This document shows positions 43,308-52,014 of a stretch of DNA of 64,000 nt, piece by piece. The DNA lies in contig CBDFGV010000003.1 in NCBI GenBank assembly GCA_965247245.1, positions 1,488,001 through 1,552,000 of the forward strand. The letters are read 5' to 3'. The DNA is from Tectiglobus sp965247245 (GTDB lineage: Bacteria; Pseudomonadota; Alphaproteobacteria; Rhizobiales; Hyphomicrobiaceae). The notes under the pieces were generated by a model, which worked only from the letters and a program-made list of their open reading frames with translations, was not told the origin of the DNA and did not search any database. Numbering within the stretch: the first letter of the stretch is position 1; the number at the start of each line of letters is the position of its first letter. Position numbers and translations under genes: made by a program.

Positions 43308-45029
43308 TCAATTCTTACAGATTAAACTCCAGTTCCTGAGAAACGGCCAGGCGCATAGGCTGGTGATCGCGCTGGCGCTGGTCGGGGTCTTGTCCAACGT
43401 GCGTAGTATCCGAGAACCACTGCGTTCGATGCGTGGACGTACGATGGTAGGTTGCTGCAAGTACTGCCCTTTGGCCGTACTCAAGGAGCGCTGCAATTTT
43501 GAGACGGGTGCATCCCGGTTCGTTTGATCGAAGAAATAGTGCAGGAACTGCTCCACTTCGATCAACTCGATACGGTCACGGCCGCGATTATCGCGCGATG
43601 TGTCAGCTTCAGGGCTGGTCAGCGACTTGACCAATGCATAAGTAAAAATGCCGTTGCCCTGAGTGCTGTCAGTCCTCTTCTTGAGAGCCAGCTCTGACTG
43701 CTCTAAAGCAGCTTGTCCCGCCTTACTTCCAAACATGATCGTGGCTGAGAGTGCGCGCGCGGCAAACTCTCGCTCCAGACTCGCAGGATCGAACTGACTG
43801 GCCGGTGCATCATCCTCGGGTGTCCGACAAGCATCAAAGACGACGATGATATCGCCGTCCAAACGTTCAAGTCGGTCAATGATCTCCTTGCCCAGCACAC
43901 GCGTCAGGTTGCCGTTTGAGTCTGGTGGAAACAGAAAAGCGGACCGCTGCGTCTCACCGCTCAGTTGCACAATCCCATGCCCCGCAAAGTAGATGAGGAA
44001 GCGATGTTCAAACTCTTGTTCGCGTTTCACCCGCTTCTCGAGATCGCTCAACACGGACAGAAAACCGACGCGTGTCGCCTGATGCGCGCGCACAAAGTCA
44101 TTTTTCGCTAACGCATCCAGCTCCTGCTTCTTGTCCGTGTCCGAGCTCGCAATAAAGATATCAAATTCAGACGCAACAAAGTCAGGTTTGATAGACGACT
44201 GTCCGTCAATAACTCTCTTGCGATAGTCATCAATGAAGACCGTGGCGAAGTCGATCGCATCATTGTCTGTCGCACCGAGGTTCAATCTGTCGCTCGCGTA
44301 ATCGGCAACGCCCACGATGACGCCATGTAGTTTCCGCGGCTTCGGTGGCGCCAATGGTCCTGCCCAGATAATGGTATGACAACTTTTCGGCCAACGATCG
44401 ATATGGAAGCAAATCTGCTTTTCACCGCGTGACCGGCGCATCGACGGCGGCAACGTCAACGTCACCTTGAGTTGTGTCCGCTCGTCGAGTTTGATCGGTT
44501 CATTGGCGGCAATCTCGTTGTTACCGAGCACCTTTGCGATGCCGATACCACCACCTGTCCTGATCCAGAGATTACGACCTTTGAGATTCTCACCACTCAA
44601 TAGTATTTCAGCTGCCAAACTCGGCTTCTGCACTGCCGTTCGTCTTTGCGGCGTCAGAACATCAACCCGCGAAGGGTCAATGTTCTCGCGGATTTTCGCG
44701 AGCAACTTGGCTGAGACGCCAGCCTTAGTCACAGTCTTCGTCGCCGCTGTTCGAACAACTGAGGGTCTCAAAAGAGACTGCCACACAAGCCGCGTATCGA
44801 CCCGTTCCACCTGCCCACGTGGACCTTCCACTTGCCATTCAATGAGATTGCGCGCGTTCGGATCCGCTGCGAAATGCCCACTGCCGGGAACGACCGCTAT
44901 CCAGGTCCATTCCCCTGAACCCGGACGGACTTCTCGTAGAGTTACCGCAAGTCGCAATTTGATGTCACAGCCCTTTTGCTCCAGCTCCACTGCTAGAGTA
45001 AGTGACGCCGTACCAACGAATCGTCCCAT
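43308..45029 (-). CDS. caspase-like (peptidase C14) protein, C-terminal half of a probable WD40-caspase
   Basis: The caspase fold spans about residues 230-500. Numbered from ATG 45029, the catalytic His is H351 in IYFAGHG and the Cys is C401 in VFDACRTPE, both with classic context. The region before it includes GEWTWIAVVPGSGHFAADPN, which resembles the linker of known WD40-caspase proteins. No signal peptide is visible. Start choices are TTG 45044, ATG 45029, GTG 44990 or TTG 44957; all but the last overlap the WD40 gene in a different frame. Likely a Cys-dependent protease acting with its neighbours; substrate unknown. Confidence 0.85.
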   Translation of the reverse strand: MGRFVGTASLTLAVELEQKGCDIKLRLAVTLREVRPGSGEWTWIAVVPGSGHFAADPNARNLIEWQVEGPRGQVERVDTRLVWQSLLRPSVVRTAATKTVTKAGVSAKLLAKIRENIDPSRVDVLTPQRRTAVQKPSLAAEILLSGENLKGRNLWIRTGGGIGIAKVLGNNEIAANEPIKLDERTQLKVTLTLPPSMRRSRGEKQICFHIDRWPKSCHTIIWAGPLAPPKPRKLHGVIVGVADYASDRLNLGATDNDAIDFATVFIDDYRKRVIDGQSSIKPDFVASEFDIFIASSDTDKKQELDALAKNDFVRAHQATRVGFLSVLSDLEKRVKREQEFEHRFLIYFAGHGIVQLSGETQRSAFLFPPDSNGNLTRVLGKEIIDRLERLDGDIIVVFDACRTPEDDAPASQFDPASLEREFAARALSATIMFGSKAGQAALEQSELALKKRTDSTQGNGIFTYALVKSLTSPEADTSRDNRGRDRIELIEVEQFLHYFFDQTNRDAPVSKLQRSLSTAKGQYLQQPTIVRPRIERSGSRILRTLDKTPTSASAITSLCAWPFLRNWSLICKN

Positions 45030-46866
45030 CGCTGTGAGCAACAATCACCAAGCTGCCATCGTTGGACATGTTGACCCTGAAGGCTTCCTCCGAAACGCGT
45101 AGTTCGCAACGGTGGACAACATCCCCATCCTCAACCTTCAACACCCGGATGAAGTTGGCTGAACCAACCGCCGCAAACCCATCTTCTGTCGTCGCAACCG
45201 AGCGGTAACGATCAACCGTCAGAGTTGGCAAAGCGTCGGCAAGCCCAAATAACTCGGGCGGCTGACGTTGATTTCTCCAGAACCGTGCATGACTGACATG
45301 GAGAGGGTCGCCCAACGGCGCTCGTGCATTATCAGGAAGCTCGCTATAGCGCGACAGCGAGAGCCGTTTGGGATCAAAAGTAAGCTTCGCAGGCTGCCGA
45401 TCTGACGACTGGAAGCCCTCGAAGAAAATGCTGCCATCGTCCGTCGACGTGGCGAAGTCCAGATACTGCTCAACGTTGTTTCGGACCGCCTTGCGCCGAC
45501 CACGGAAGTCAAATAACTGACCAACAACCTTGAAGCCGCCTCCTTCGCTGCCATTAGGTGTAGCCCGACCGTCCTTATCAATAGCTGCGACCCTGCGCTG
45601 TGAGGCATAGATAATCCGCGACGACGCATTGTCAGTCTTCAGGTCCATAATTCGATGCAGCCCGGCACGGATCATGGTCGGCTCGCTGCGTTCCGTGCTC
45701 TCAGGATCAAACCTCCAGCGCACCAGACAATTATCCAACCGCCGCCGTTCGACAGTACCGACCGTACGCTCCTCCAAGCCGATCTGGCACCACGCAACCC
45801 CTCCGGCCACTAGAAAGATGCCATCCTTGTGTTTCAGCCACGTCACGCGATTGAGGCTGACCTGGCGAATTCCTGGTGCCTGAGACGTGTCAAGAAAACC
45901 CGCGTTAATGACATCGCGCTGATCGAAAACCAGTTGCTGTGCGACCTCATCATTCGTGAGATCAAGTACAACAACATTGAGAGCAACCAAGCCATCTCCG
46001 TCTCGGCCAGACTTGCGGTCCGCAACAGCCAGATAGCGGCCGTCCGGGTGCAAGGTGACACCATCTGGCTGCCGAAGACCAATATCTTTGGGCAGCCAGT
46101 GCTTGCCCGGAGCAGTAATGCGATCACCGATCCGATAGCGCCGCAGTCCCGTGCCGCCAGACGTGTAGACAAACTCGGCATCGCCGGCTCCAGGAGAGAA
46201 AGTCAGGCTCGTCGTGTCGGGGAGTTGATCATCACACACTTCGTCTGAGCCCGCGGGGCAACAGCGTGTGACACCGGGTTCGCCAGCGTATCCGACATCA
46301 TCCCGACCAATGAGTGACCAATCGGATGTTTTCCAGACACGCAGGCCGCAGCCGTCGCTGAGGCCTGCCGCCAACCACTTACCATCTTGGGAGAAGCGTA
46401 AATCCTGGGCCCGAGTTTCAACGCCCTCAAGGACTTTCTCTATTCGGCCCGAAGGGTGCGAAATGATATAGATCCGCGCCGTACCGGCGATCGGCTTGCC
46501 TTGGGCATCAGCACGCGGAGGAACACCGTAAGCGATTTGCGATGCGCCCGGCCGCATTGCCACTGGATGGGCACGTTGGCGCTGCTCGTTTCGCAAAGGA
46601 ACGCGGTGAAGAATGGCGGGCTTATCTGGTATATCGAAAGACCACGCAGCGATCGCCTTGGCGGCCGTCCCTGCCAAAACCAGACCCGATGCACTGTCAA
46701 AATCGATGCGCCACAGCGGTGACACAAAAGGGTCATTGATCCTCAGTGTCGGCTTACCCCAGTTGCTCCGATCCTGGGCAAAGGCATTGCCAATAAGCAA
46801 TAGCGCAACAAAAAGAGATCCAAATACTCGCTTAACCGCTGCACCGAACAAATCAGCCCCCTGCAC
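44965..46866 (-). CDS. exported WD40 beta-propeller protein, N-terminal half of a probable WD40-caspase
   Basis: A 633-residue protein starting at GTG 46866. A signal peptide (VKRVFGSLFVALLLIGNAFA) is followed by a beta-propeller with several WD40-like blades, such as LRFSQDGKWLAAGLSDGCG, LHPDGRYLAVADRKSGRDG and SNDGSLVIVAHSDGTIRWY. It ends with a stop at 44965 immediately after the last blade, where related proteins continue into a linker and caspase domain. The caspase frame lies one base further on. Propeller domains usually act as protein-binding platforms; here it would be in the periplasm. First gene of the three-gene unit. Confidence 0.85.
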   Translation of the reverse strand: MQGADLFGAAVKRVFGSLFVALLLIGNAFAQDRSNWGKPTLRINDPFVSPLWRIDFDSASGLVLAGTAAKAIAAWSFDIPDKPAILHRVPLRNEQRQRAHPVAMRPGASQIAYGVPPRADAQGKPIAGTARIYIISHPSGRIEKVLEGVETRAQDLRFSQDGKWLAAGLSDGCGLRVWKTSDWSLIGRDDVGYAGEPGVTRCCPAGSDEVCDDQLPDTTSLTFSPGAGDAEFVYTSGGTGLRRYRIGDRITAPGKHWLPKDIGLRQPDGVTLHPDGRYLAVADRKSGRDGDGLVALNVVVLDLTNDEVAQQLVFDQRDVINAGFLDTSQAPGIRQVSLNRVTWLKHKDGIFLVAGGVAWCQIGLEERTVGTVERRRLDNCLVRWRFDPESTERSEPTMIRAGLHRIMDLKTDNASSRIIYASQRRVAAIDKDGRATPNGSEGGGFKVVGQLFDFRGRRKAVRNNVEQYLDFATSTDDGSIFFEGFQSSDRQPAKLTFDPKRLSLSRYSELPDNARAPLGDPLHVSHARFWRNQRQPPELFGLADALPTLTVDRYRSVATTEDGFAAVGSANFIRVLKVEDGDVVHRCELRVSEEAFRVNMSNDGSLVIVAHSDGTIRWYGVTYSSSGAGAKGL

Positions 46867-47005
46867 TTACCAATGACCCCACTCGGGTAAGCCAAAGGCT
46901 AGCTTATCAGAAGTTCGGGTGCCAATAGTCTTGCGTCTAACGACAGGATATCGATCCCAACAATGCCATGAACTTCCCAGCAAAATCGGTTGCTACGTTC
47001 CAGGT

Positions 47006-47317
47006 CTAAAAATTGTCAGGACGGATCACTCTGACATCGGACACAGTCACAATCCCAATCTGCTGCGCAACCAACTCGAAAATTGGCGTTAGAATCTCAT
47101 CGATTTTGCTCTCATCAACGATGCAGAAGATCTGGATAACAGCACCAACACGCCCAACCTGACCATCACGGTGCCAGGCTCCTGATTTGCCACGCCCGGC
47201 GATGGCCGGAACTACGGTGTAACCACCAACATCCAAGCGTTCGAGAATCTCAATCATGCGATTCATCAACGGAGCTTCGACCATGATGTCGATGCGCTTT
47301 TTTACAAACGTCTCCAT
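47006..47317 (-). CDS. sbtB: PII-like signalling protein (SbtB type)
   Basis: A 103-residue protein with the ferredoxin-like PII fold: FVKKRIDIMVEAPLMNRMIE, the loop VVPAIAGRGKSGAWHRDGQ in place of the T-loop, and VVTVSDVRVIRP at the end. It starts 19 bases after an SbtA-type transporter, so it is the regulatory partner that binds adenyl nucleotides and blocks or tunes bicarbonate uptake, as described in cyanobacteria. It ends in DNF without the C-terminal Cys-containing R-loop seen in cyanobacterial SbtB. Confidence 0.85.
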   Translation of the reverse strand: METFVKKRIDIMVEAPLMNRMIEILERLDVGGYTVVPAIAGRGKSGAWHRDGQVGRVGAVIQIFCIVDESKIDEILTPIFELVAQQIGIVTVSDVRVIRPDNF

Positions 47318-47336
47318 TTCAAGCCATCTCCTTATG

Positions 47337-48308
47337 CTAGATCATCTGCGATAACGCGACGTAGATCGGGATCCCTAGAGTCAGATTGAACGGGAACGTG
47401 ACGCCAAGGGAAAGTGTCAGATAGATCGACGGTTGTGCTTGCGGCAGCGCCAGACGCAATGCTGCTGGCACGGCAATGTAAGAGGCACTGGCTGCAAGCG
47501 TGACCAGCAATGCGGTTGTGCCCGCCGAAAGACCAATCAACCAAGCGGACAAAAGACCGAGCATCGCACCGACAAGCGGCATGTATAGGCCAAATGCAAT
47601 GACCGGGAACGTCAGGTTGCGCGCTCCACCGATTAAGCCACGACCAGCAATCAGCCCCATGTCGAGGAGGAATAGACACAGCACTCCTTTAAACGGTGAG
47701 ACAATAAACGGTGCCACAGCGGCGAGACCTTCTTGTCCGGTCGCAACGCCAATGGCGAAAGACCCAACCAAAACAACGATCGAGCCGTTAAGAAAAATGT
47801 CGCGTAATATGCCGACATCCAGCTGTCTTGTTTTGTCACTGGAGCTTTGCGCGTACCACAGCGCAACAACGATGGCTGGTGTTTCCATGGCAGCGGCTAC
47901 TGCAACCATGTAGCCTTCATACCCCATACCAAGTCCATCAAGAGCCTGCGTCATGGCCAGAAATGTAACAATCGAGATCGAGCCGTAGTGCGCAGCAACA
48001 GCCGCCGCATCAACGCGCGCCAGACCAGTTGTTGCCCGCAGCGCATGAAATGCCAAAACCGGTATCAGACTGCTAAGAACAATGCCGGCCAGCAATGCAA
48101 GCAGAAGCGTCGTATCAACGCCGTGCTCGGCAACGCTGGCACCACCTTTGAAGCCAATGGCCATCATCAGGTAGAGAGACATGCCCTTGGCAATCGCTTC
48201 CGGAATATTCAGATCTGACCGAGCAAGCGCGGCAACAAGACCGAGCGCGAAGAACAGGATCATCGGTGACGTCAGATTTGCAATAGCCAGATCGAATATC
48301 GATGCCAT
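47337..48308 (-). CDS. sbtA: SbtA-type sodium-dependent bicarbonate transporter (DUF897)
   Basis: A 323-residue inner-membrane protein with about ten helices in two inverted halves. The first half starts LTSPMILFFALGLVAALARSD and shows AHYGSISIVTF, and the second YMPLVGAMLGLLSAW and AASASYIAVPAALRLALP, a match to the SbtA/DUF897 group. In cyanobacteria SbtA imports bicarbonate with sodium; here, no carboxysome or RuBisCO genes are seen in this window, so bicarbonate may serve anaplerotic carboxylation. Its partner sbtB follows 19 bases later. Confidence 0.88.
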   Translation of the reverse strand: MASIFDLAIANLTSPMILFFALGLVAALARSDLNIPEAIAKGMSLYLMMAIGFKGGASVAEHGVDTTLLLALLAGIVLSSLIPVLAFHALRATTGLARVDAAAVAAHYGSISIVTFLAMTQALDGLGMGYEGYMVAVAAAMETPAIVVALWYAQSSSDKTRQLDVGILRDIFLNGSIVVLVGSFAIGVATGQEGLAAVAPFIVSPFKGVLCLFLLDMGLIAGRGLIGGARNLTFPVIAFGLYMPLVGAMLGLLSAWLIGLSAGTTALLVTLAASASYIAVPAALRLALPQAQPSIYLTLSLGVTFPFNLTLGIPIYVALSQMI

Positions 48309-48389
48309 TGTTACCTCAGTTCGCTTTTGCCTTTGGCCGAGCGCAACTCATCTGTGGCCCGACAGGGAGGAGTCATCTGATCGTAGAGT

Positions 48390-49304
48390 TCACTCTTGCA
48401 GGAAGTTATCCCAGGTTGGATTCGGTCCAAAACGTTCAACGAGGAAGTCGATCAAAACACGAGTCTTGGCGGCCAGAAACTTGTTCGGTGCATAGAGTGC
48501 ATAGATACCGAGCTCGGAAGGCGGGTAATCGTCTAACACGAGCTGTAGCCGGCCTTCCTTGATGTCCTCTCCAACCAGGAACGTCGGGAGTTTCGTGATT
48601 CCATGTCCGGCGAGCGCCGCCTGTCGTAGTACATCGCCGTTGTTTGAACAGAGACAGGAGTTGATCGGCACCGACATCGCCTGACCATTGTGTGTCAACT
48701 GCCAGCGCTGCAGAACCGTTGTATGCCCGTAATTGAGGCAGGCGTGTTCAGCCAGATCTGCGGGTTCCTCTGGTGATCCGTGCGACCGGATATAGTCTGG
48801 CGAAGCAGCAAGCACACGACGCCCTGGAGCCAGCTTACGCGCTATCAGGCTGGAGTCGGCCAGTTCAGCGATCCTGATCGTGACATCAAAGCCATCTTCA
48901 ATGGGATCGACAAACCGATCGCTCAACGACAGCTCAATCTTGAGGTCCGGAAATGCCGTCATGAAATCAGCGATTGCACTCCCGATGTGGAGCACTCCGA
49001 ATGACATGGGAGCGTTGAGCTTCAACGTACCGCGCGGCTCATCATGCAATCGCGAAACTTGCAGCTCGGTCTCTTCGACCTCTGCCAGAATTGTAAGGCA
49101 CCGCTCGTAGTAAGCGAGCCCCGCCTCGGTCGGACTGACCTTGCGCGTTGTACGGTCTAGTAATCGCGCACCCAGGATTTGCTCAAGCTCGATTACCCCC
49201 TTGCTGACAGCTGATCGTGTCAGGCCCAATTGCCGCCCAGCCTCGGCATAACTGCCGAGAGCAACGACCTTGGTGAATGCCAACATGGCATCAAGCTTAT
49301 CCAT
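48390..49304 (-). CDS. LysR-type transcriptional regulator
   Basis: A 304-residue protein with an N-terminal winged helix-turn-helix (LDAMLAFTKVVALGSYAEAG, then LGLTRSAVSKGVIELEQILG) and a periplasmic-binding-protein-like effector domain (about 90-295). The AltR/PecT-like grouping is suggested by SAVSKGVIELE and LLDRTTRKVSPTEAG. It lies 82 bases upstream of sbtA on the same strand, so it may share a transcript with it, unlike the more usual divergent arrangement. The inducer is unknown. Confidence 0.92.
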   Translation of the reverse strand: MDKLDAMLAFTKVVALGSYAEAGRQLGLTRSAVSKGVIELEQILGARLLDRTTRKVSPTEAGLAYYERCLTILAEVEETELQVSRLHDEPRGTLKLNAPMSFGVLHIGSAIADFMTAFPDLKIELSLSDRFVDPIEDGFDVTIRIAELADSSLIARKLAPGRRVLAASPDYIRSHGSPEEPADLAEHACLNYGHTTVLQRWQLTHNGQAMSVPINSCLCSNNGDVLRQAALAGHGITKLPTFLVGEDIKEGRLQLVLDDYPPSELGIYALYAPNKFLAAKTRVLIDFLVERFGPNPTWDNFLQE

Positions 49305-49480
49305 GGGGTCTTATCCAGTCCGCGTCGGAGCAAGGCGCAAAACACTAGATTGCACCATGTCCGAAACGACCTCAACGCCGCAGAAAAAGCTATACAACAG
49401 GACTAGCCGCCACAGGAGGCAGGGATACACTCCGGTTCCGAAGGCACAGCTCATGGCGCCTAACGTATGCCCGCCATGCG

Positions 49481-50431
49481 TCAAGGCCAGATGGCAGCGA
49501 GGTAAGCTGCATAGCCACCCAGAAAAACCACGCCAAGCGGTCTGCCGATCTGGCGAAAAGCAACAACGGCCAGCAGAAGAAGCGATGCCGCGGCTAGCAT
49601 GATCAGGTTATCGAACTGCAGAATGGCTTGCGGTACATTGATTGGCGAAATGAGAGACAGCACGCCAGCGATCGCCAACAAATTGAACACGCAGGACCCC
49701 AGCACGTTGCCGAGTGCAACATCAGCATGACGGCGAACAGCAGCAATAACGGCCGTCACAATCTCTGGCAGAGACGTACCAAATGCAACAACGGTCAATC
49801 CAATAATGGTTTCGCTTACACCGATCGTCTTTGCGAGTGCGACAGCCGATGTCACAACGAAGTGCCCCCCCATGACCAGAAGGCCGAAGCCAAAGATCAG
49901 AGCACCGATTGCGAAGGGGAGCGATTGCGATGGCACGGAAATTTCGAGCGCTTCAGCCTCGGCATCGCCGCCCTCACCCGCCGAGTACATCTCCCGGCGT
50001 ACAGAATAAGTTAGGTAAACGGCCAGAGCGATCAGCAAAACCGCACCAATCAACGGGGTCAACTGGAACGCTGTGCAAAGAGCCACAAATGCCGCCGACA
50101 ATGCGCACACGATAATCGTGTCAATCCGAACGTGCTCACCCGAAAGCGCAATCGGCGCAATAACGCCAGCAATACCGAGGACCACAAGAATGTTGATGAT
50201 GTTGGAGCCGACAATGTTGCCGATGGCGATGCCAGGTGCACCTATCAGGGCAGCCTCAATGCTCGTTACCAACTCCGGAGTCGATGAGCCAAAGCCTATG
50301 ACAACAGCACCGATGACGAATGCCGAAACCTTGAGGCGCTCTGCCAGACTGACTGCTCCACGTACCAGCAGTTCACCGCCAAACACCAGCAAACCGAAGC
50401 CAGCAGCTATAAGCAGTATATTAGCAATCAT
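49481..50431 (-). CDS. calcium/sodium antiporter (CaCA family, YrbG-like)
   Basis: A 316-residue inner-membrane exchanger with ten predicted helices. Two alpha-repeats are clear: VIGFGSSTPELVTSIEA (about 44-60) and VVAFGTSLPEIVTAVIA (about 217-233), each with the acidic residue of the ion site, and each followed by GN-I/V-V/L-GS (GNIVGSNIINIL, GNVLGSCVFNLL). The cytosolic loop between is acidic (GEGGDAEAEALE). It exports Ca2+ in exchange for Na+ or H+. No co-oriented partner gene is close. Confidence 0.93.
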   Translation of the reverse strand: MIANILLIAAGFGLLVFGGELLVRGAVSLAERLKVSAFVIGAVVIGFGSSTPELVTSIEAALIGAPGIAIGNIVGSNIINILVVLGIAGVIAPIALSGEHVRIDTIIVCALSAAFVALCTAFQLTPLIGAVLLIALAVYLTYSVRREMYSAGEGGDAEAEALEISVPSQSLPFAIGALIFGFGLLVMGGHFVVTSAVALAKTIGVSETIIGLTVVAFGTSLPEIVTAVIAAVRRHADVALGNVLGSCVFNLLAIAGVLSLISPINVPQAILQFDNLIMLAAASLLLLAVVAFRQIGRPLGVVFLGGYAAYLAAIWP

Positions 50432-50862
50432 TCATCGCCCCCTCAGGCTTTAATACGACCAGACTACGACAACGGCAGCCCCACCCCGCGCTACCGCAAT
50501 CAGACATGCATGTGCCACAAACTTAATTCGACGGCTCGCCGAACTAACTTGAGCGAACCAGATCTCCAAGCCGCGTACTCTCGATTACAGATTGCCCAAC
50601 ACAAGGCACTCACGAGATCCAAACGACATCCGGTTCATGACCTTCGAGAGCTTCACTCTCGAACATCTTCAATGCGGGAAGGACAGGTGCTGACCGCCGG
50701 AACACGGCATGAGCAATCCTCCGCAATTCGCATTCCGTAGGTGGAAACCCCGAGCACAAGGCGCCAGATCGCATTTGCTGTTTCTTTGATAGTTTTCATC
50801 AATCAAAGTTGTGAATAGTGATACTCCAGACCGTGCGCTCAATCCGCACTTGAGGAGCTGAC
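50432..50862. other. 431-base gap with two inverted repeats, no convincing gene
   Basis: Upstream of the antiporter gene and downstream of the OxyR-like gene. It holds a perfect eight-pair inverted repeat TTCGAGAG / CTCTCGAA (50643-50650 and 50656-50663, loop five bases) and an AT-rich seven-pair one CTTTGAT / ATCAAAG (50784-50790 and 50802-50808). Neither is followed by a T tract on either strand. The short open frames here (such as 50510-50740 plus) lack a ribosome-binding site or protein-like composition. The repeats may be operators. Confidence 0.5.
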
Positions 50863-51786
50863 TCAGCCTGACAGGATTGAAAACTGAGAGAAACTTCTCT
50901 TAACCGTATCGCGAATGTGCTGCGCCAACTGTTCAAACTCAGGCTTGCGCGCTGAGGTATCACGCCACAGCAATCCAATGGTGCGATAGAGCGACCGCCC
51001 GCGCAGGTCGATCGCCTTAACACCACTGTCGCGGTTGAGAGTTGTATGCACGTAAAGTCCAGGCAGGAACGAAAAGCCCATGCCCATCCCGACCATCTGG
51101 CGCACGGTATCGAGGCTCGTACCTTCATACTCAGTGCGCAAGTGCGCTCCAAACTCCTCACAGAGCGTTTCGACCTGCTCGCGTAAGTGGTGACCGGCCT
51201 CCAGTGTCAGAATAGAGCGTCCCTTCAACTCTCGACGTTCAATGTGGTCGCGCTGGCTGAGATCACTATCGGAGGGCACGACGAGATAGAGCGGTTCCCG
51301 GAACAGAGGAACAGCCTCTAGACCTTCAGCTCTGACCGGAAGCGGCGTAATGATCACATCGTACTTCCCGACATCCAGTCCATCCGGCAAGTTCATTGGC
51401 ACATCTTCGCGCACATACAATTGCAAGTCCGGGTAGGCCCGATGAATGCGCGGTATCACACGCGGCAGGAGATAGGGACCAACTGTTGGCGGCAAGCCCA
51501 ATCGGATTGTACCACCTGGCTCCCCCAGCTTATGCGTCGCAACATCACGGATTTCCTGCACATCGCGTACAATCCGTCGTGCAATGTCAGCGATCTCTTC
51601 ACCAACCGGTGTGAGCAGAACACGAGACCGACTGCGCTCGACAAGCTGGGCACCGAGCGTCTGCTCAAGCGTACTCAACTGCGCACTGAGCGTCGGCTGA
51701 CTGACACCAATCTTAGCTGCGGCTCTTCGGAAATGCCGTTGCTCATCGACGGCCAAAAGATATTCAAGTTGTCTCAAGCTTGGCAT
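50863..51786 (-). CDS. OxyR-like LysR regulator lacking the peroxidatic cysteine
   Basis: A 307-residue LysR-type protein close to OxyR: MPSLRQLEYLLAVDEQRHFR, then FRRAAAKIGVSQPTLSAQLS, LLPRVIPRIHRAYPDLQLYV and MVGMGMGFSFLPGL. E. coli OxyR senses peroxide with C199 and C208 (context GHCLRDQAMGFC). Here the matching stretch reads GHHLREQVETLC, so the peroxidatic C199 is His and only the resolving cysteine remains. It may sense something else or use only the remaining cysteine. It follows hyuAB by 228 bases on the same strand. Confidence 0.9.
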   Translation of the reverse strand: MPSLRQLEYLLAVDEQRHFRRAAAKIGVSQPTLSAQLSTLEQTLGAQLVERSRSRVLLTPVGEEIADIARRIVRDVQEIRDVATHKLGEPGGTIRLGLPPTVGPYLLPRVIPRIHRAYPDLQLYVREDVPMNLPDGLDVGKYDVIITPLPVRAEGLEAVPLFREPLYLVVPSDSDLSQRDHIERRELKGRSILTLEAGHHLREQVETLCEEFGAHLRTEYEGTSLDTVRQMVGMGMGFSFLPGLYVHTTLNRDSGVKAIDLRGRSLYRTIGLLWRDTSARKPEFEQLAQHIRDTVKRSFSQFSILSG

Positions 51787-52014
51787 GGCTCTCCCGCATC
51801 CAGTCAGCTACAGGAGTAGAGATAGAAAAAATCTATCAATTTTCAAGATGCCAGCACATTGGGCTTCAGCACTGGAAGTCATGTGAATTGACGGAACGAT
51901 GCGTTAATCGAACGACGGCAGGCAGCCGCCGGCCTAAAGCAGGTAGTCACAGTGGTAAACAACCACTGCCATCGAATGCCCGAAACGCAATGAAACGCGC
52001 CAGGCGATCAAGAA

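Noticed and set aside
44467..45102. 211-residue frame antisense to the caspase-like gene
   Set aside because: The minus strand encodes intact catalytic His and Cys motifs; this frame is Ser/Arg-rich shadow sequence.
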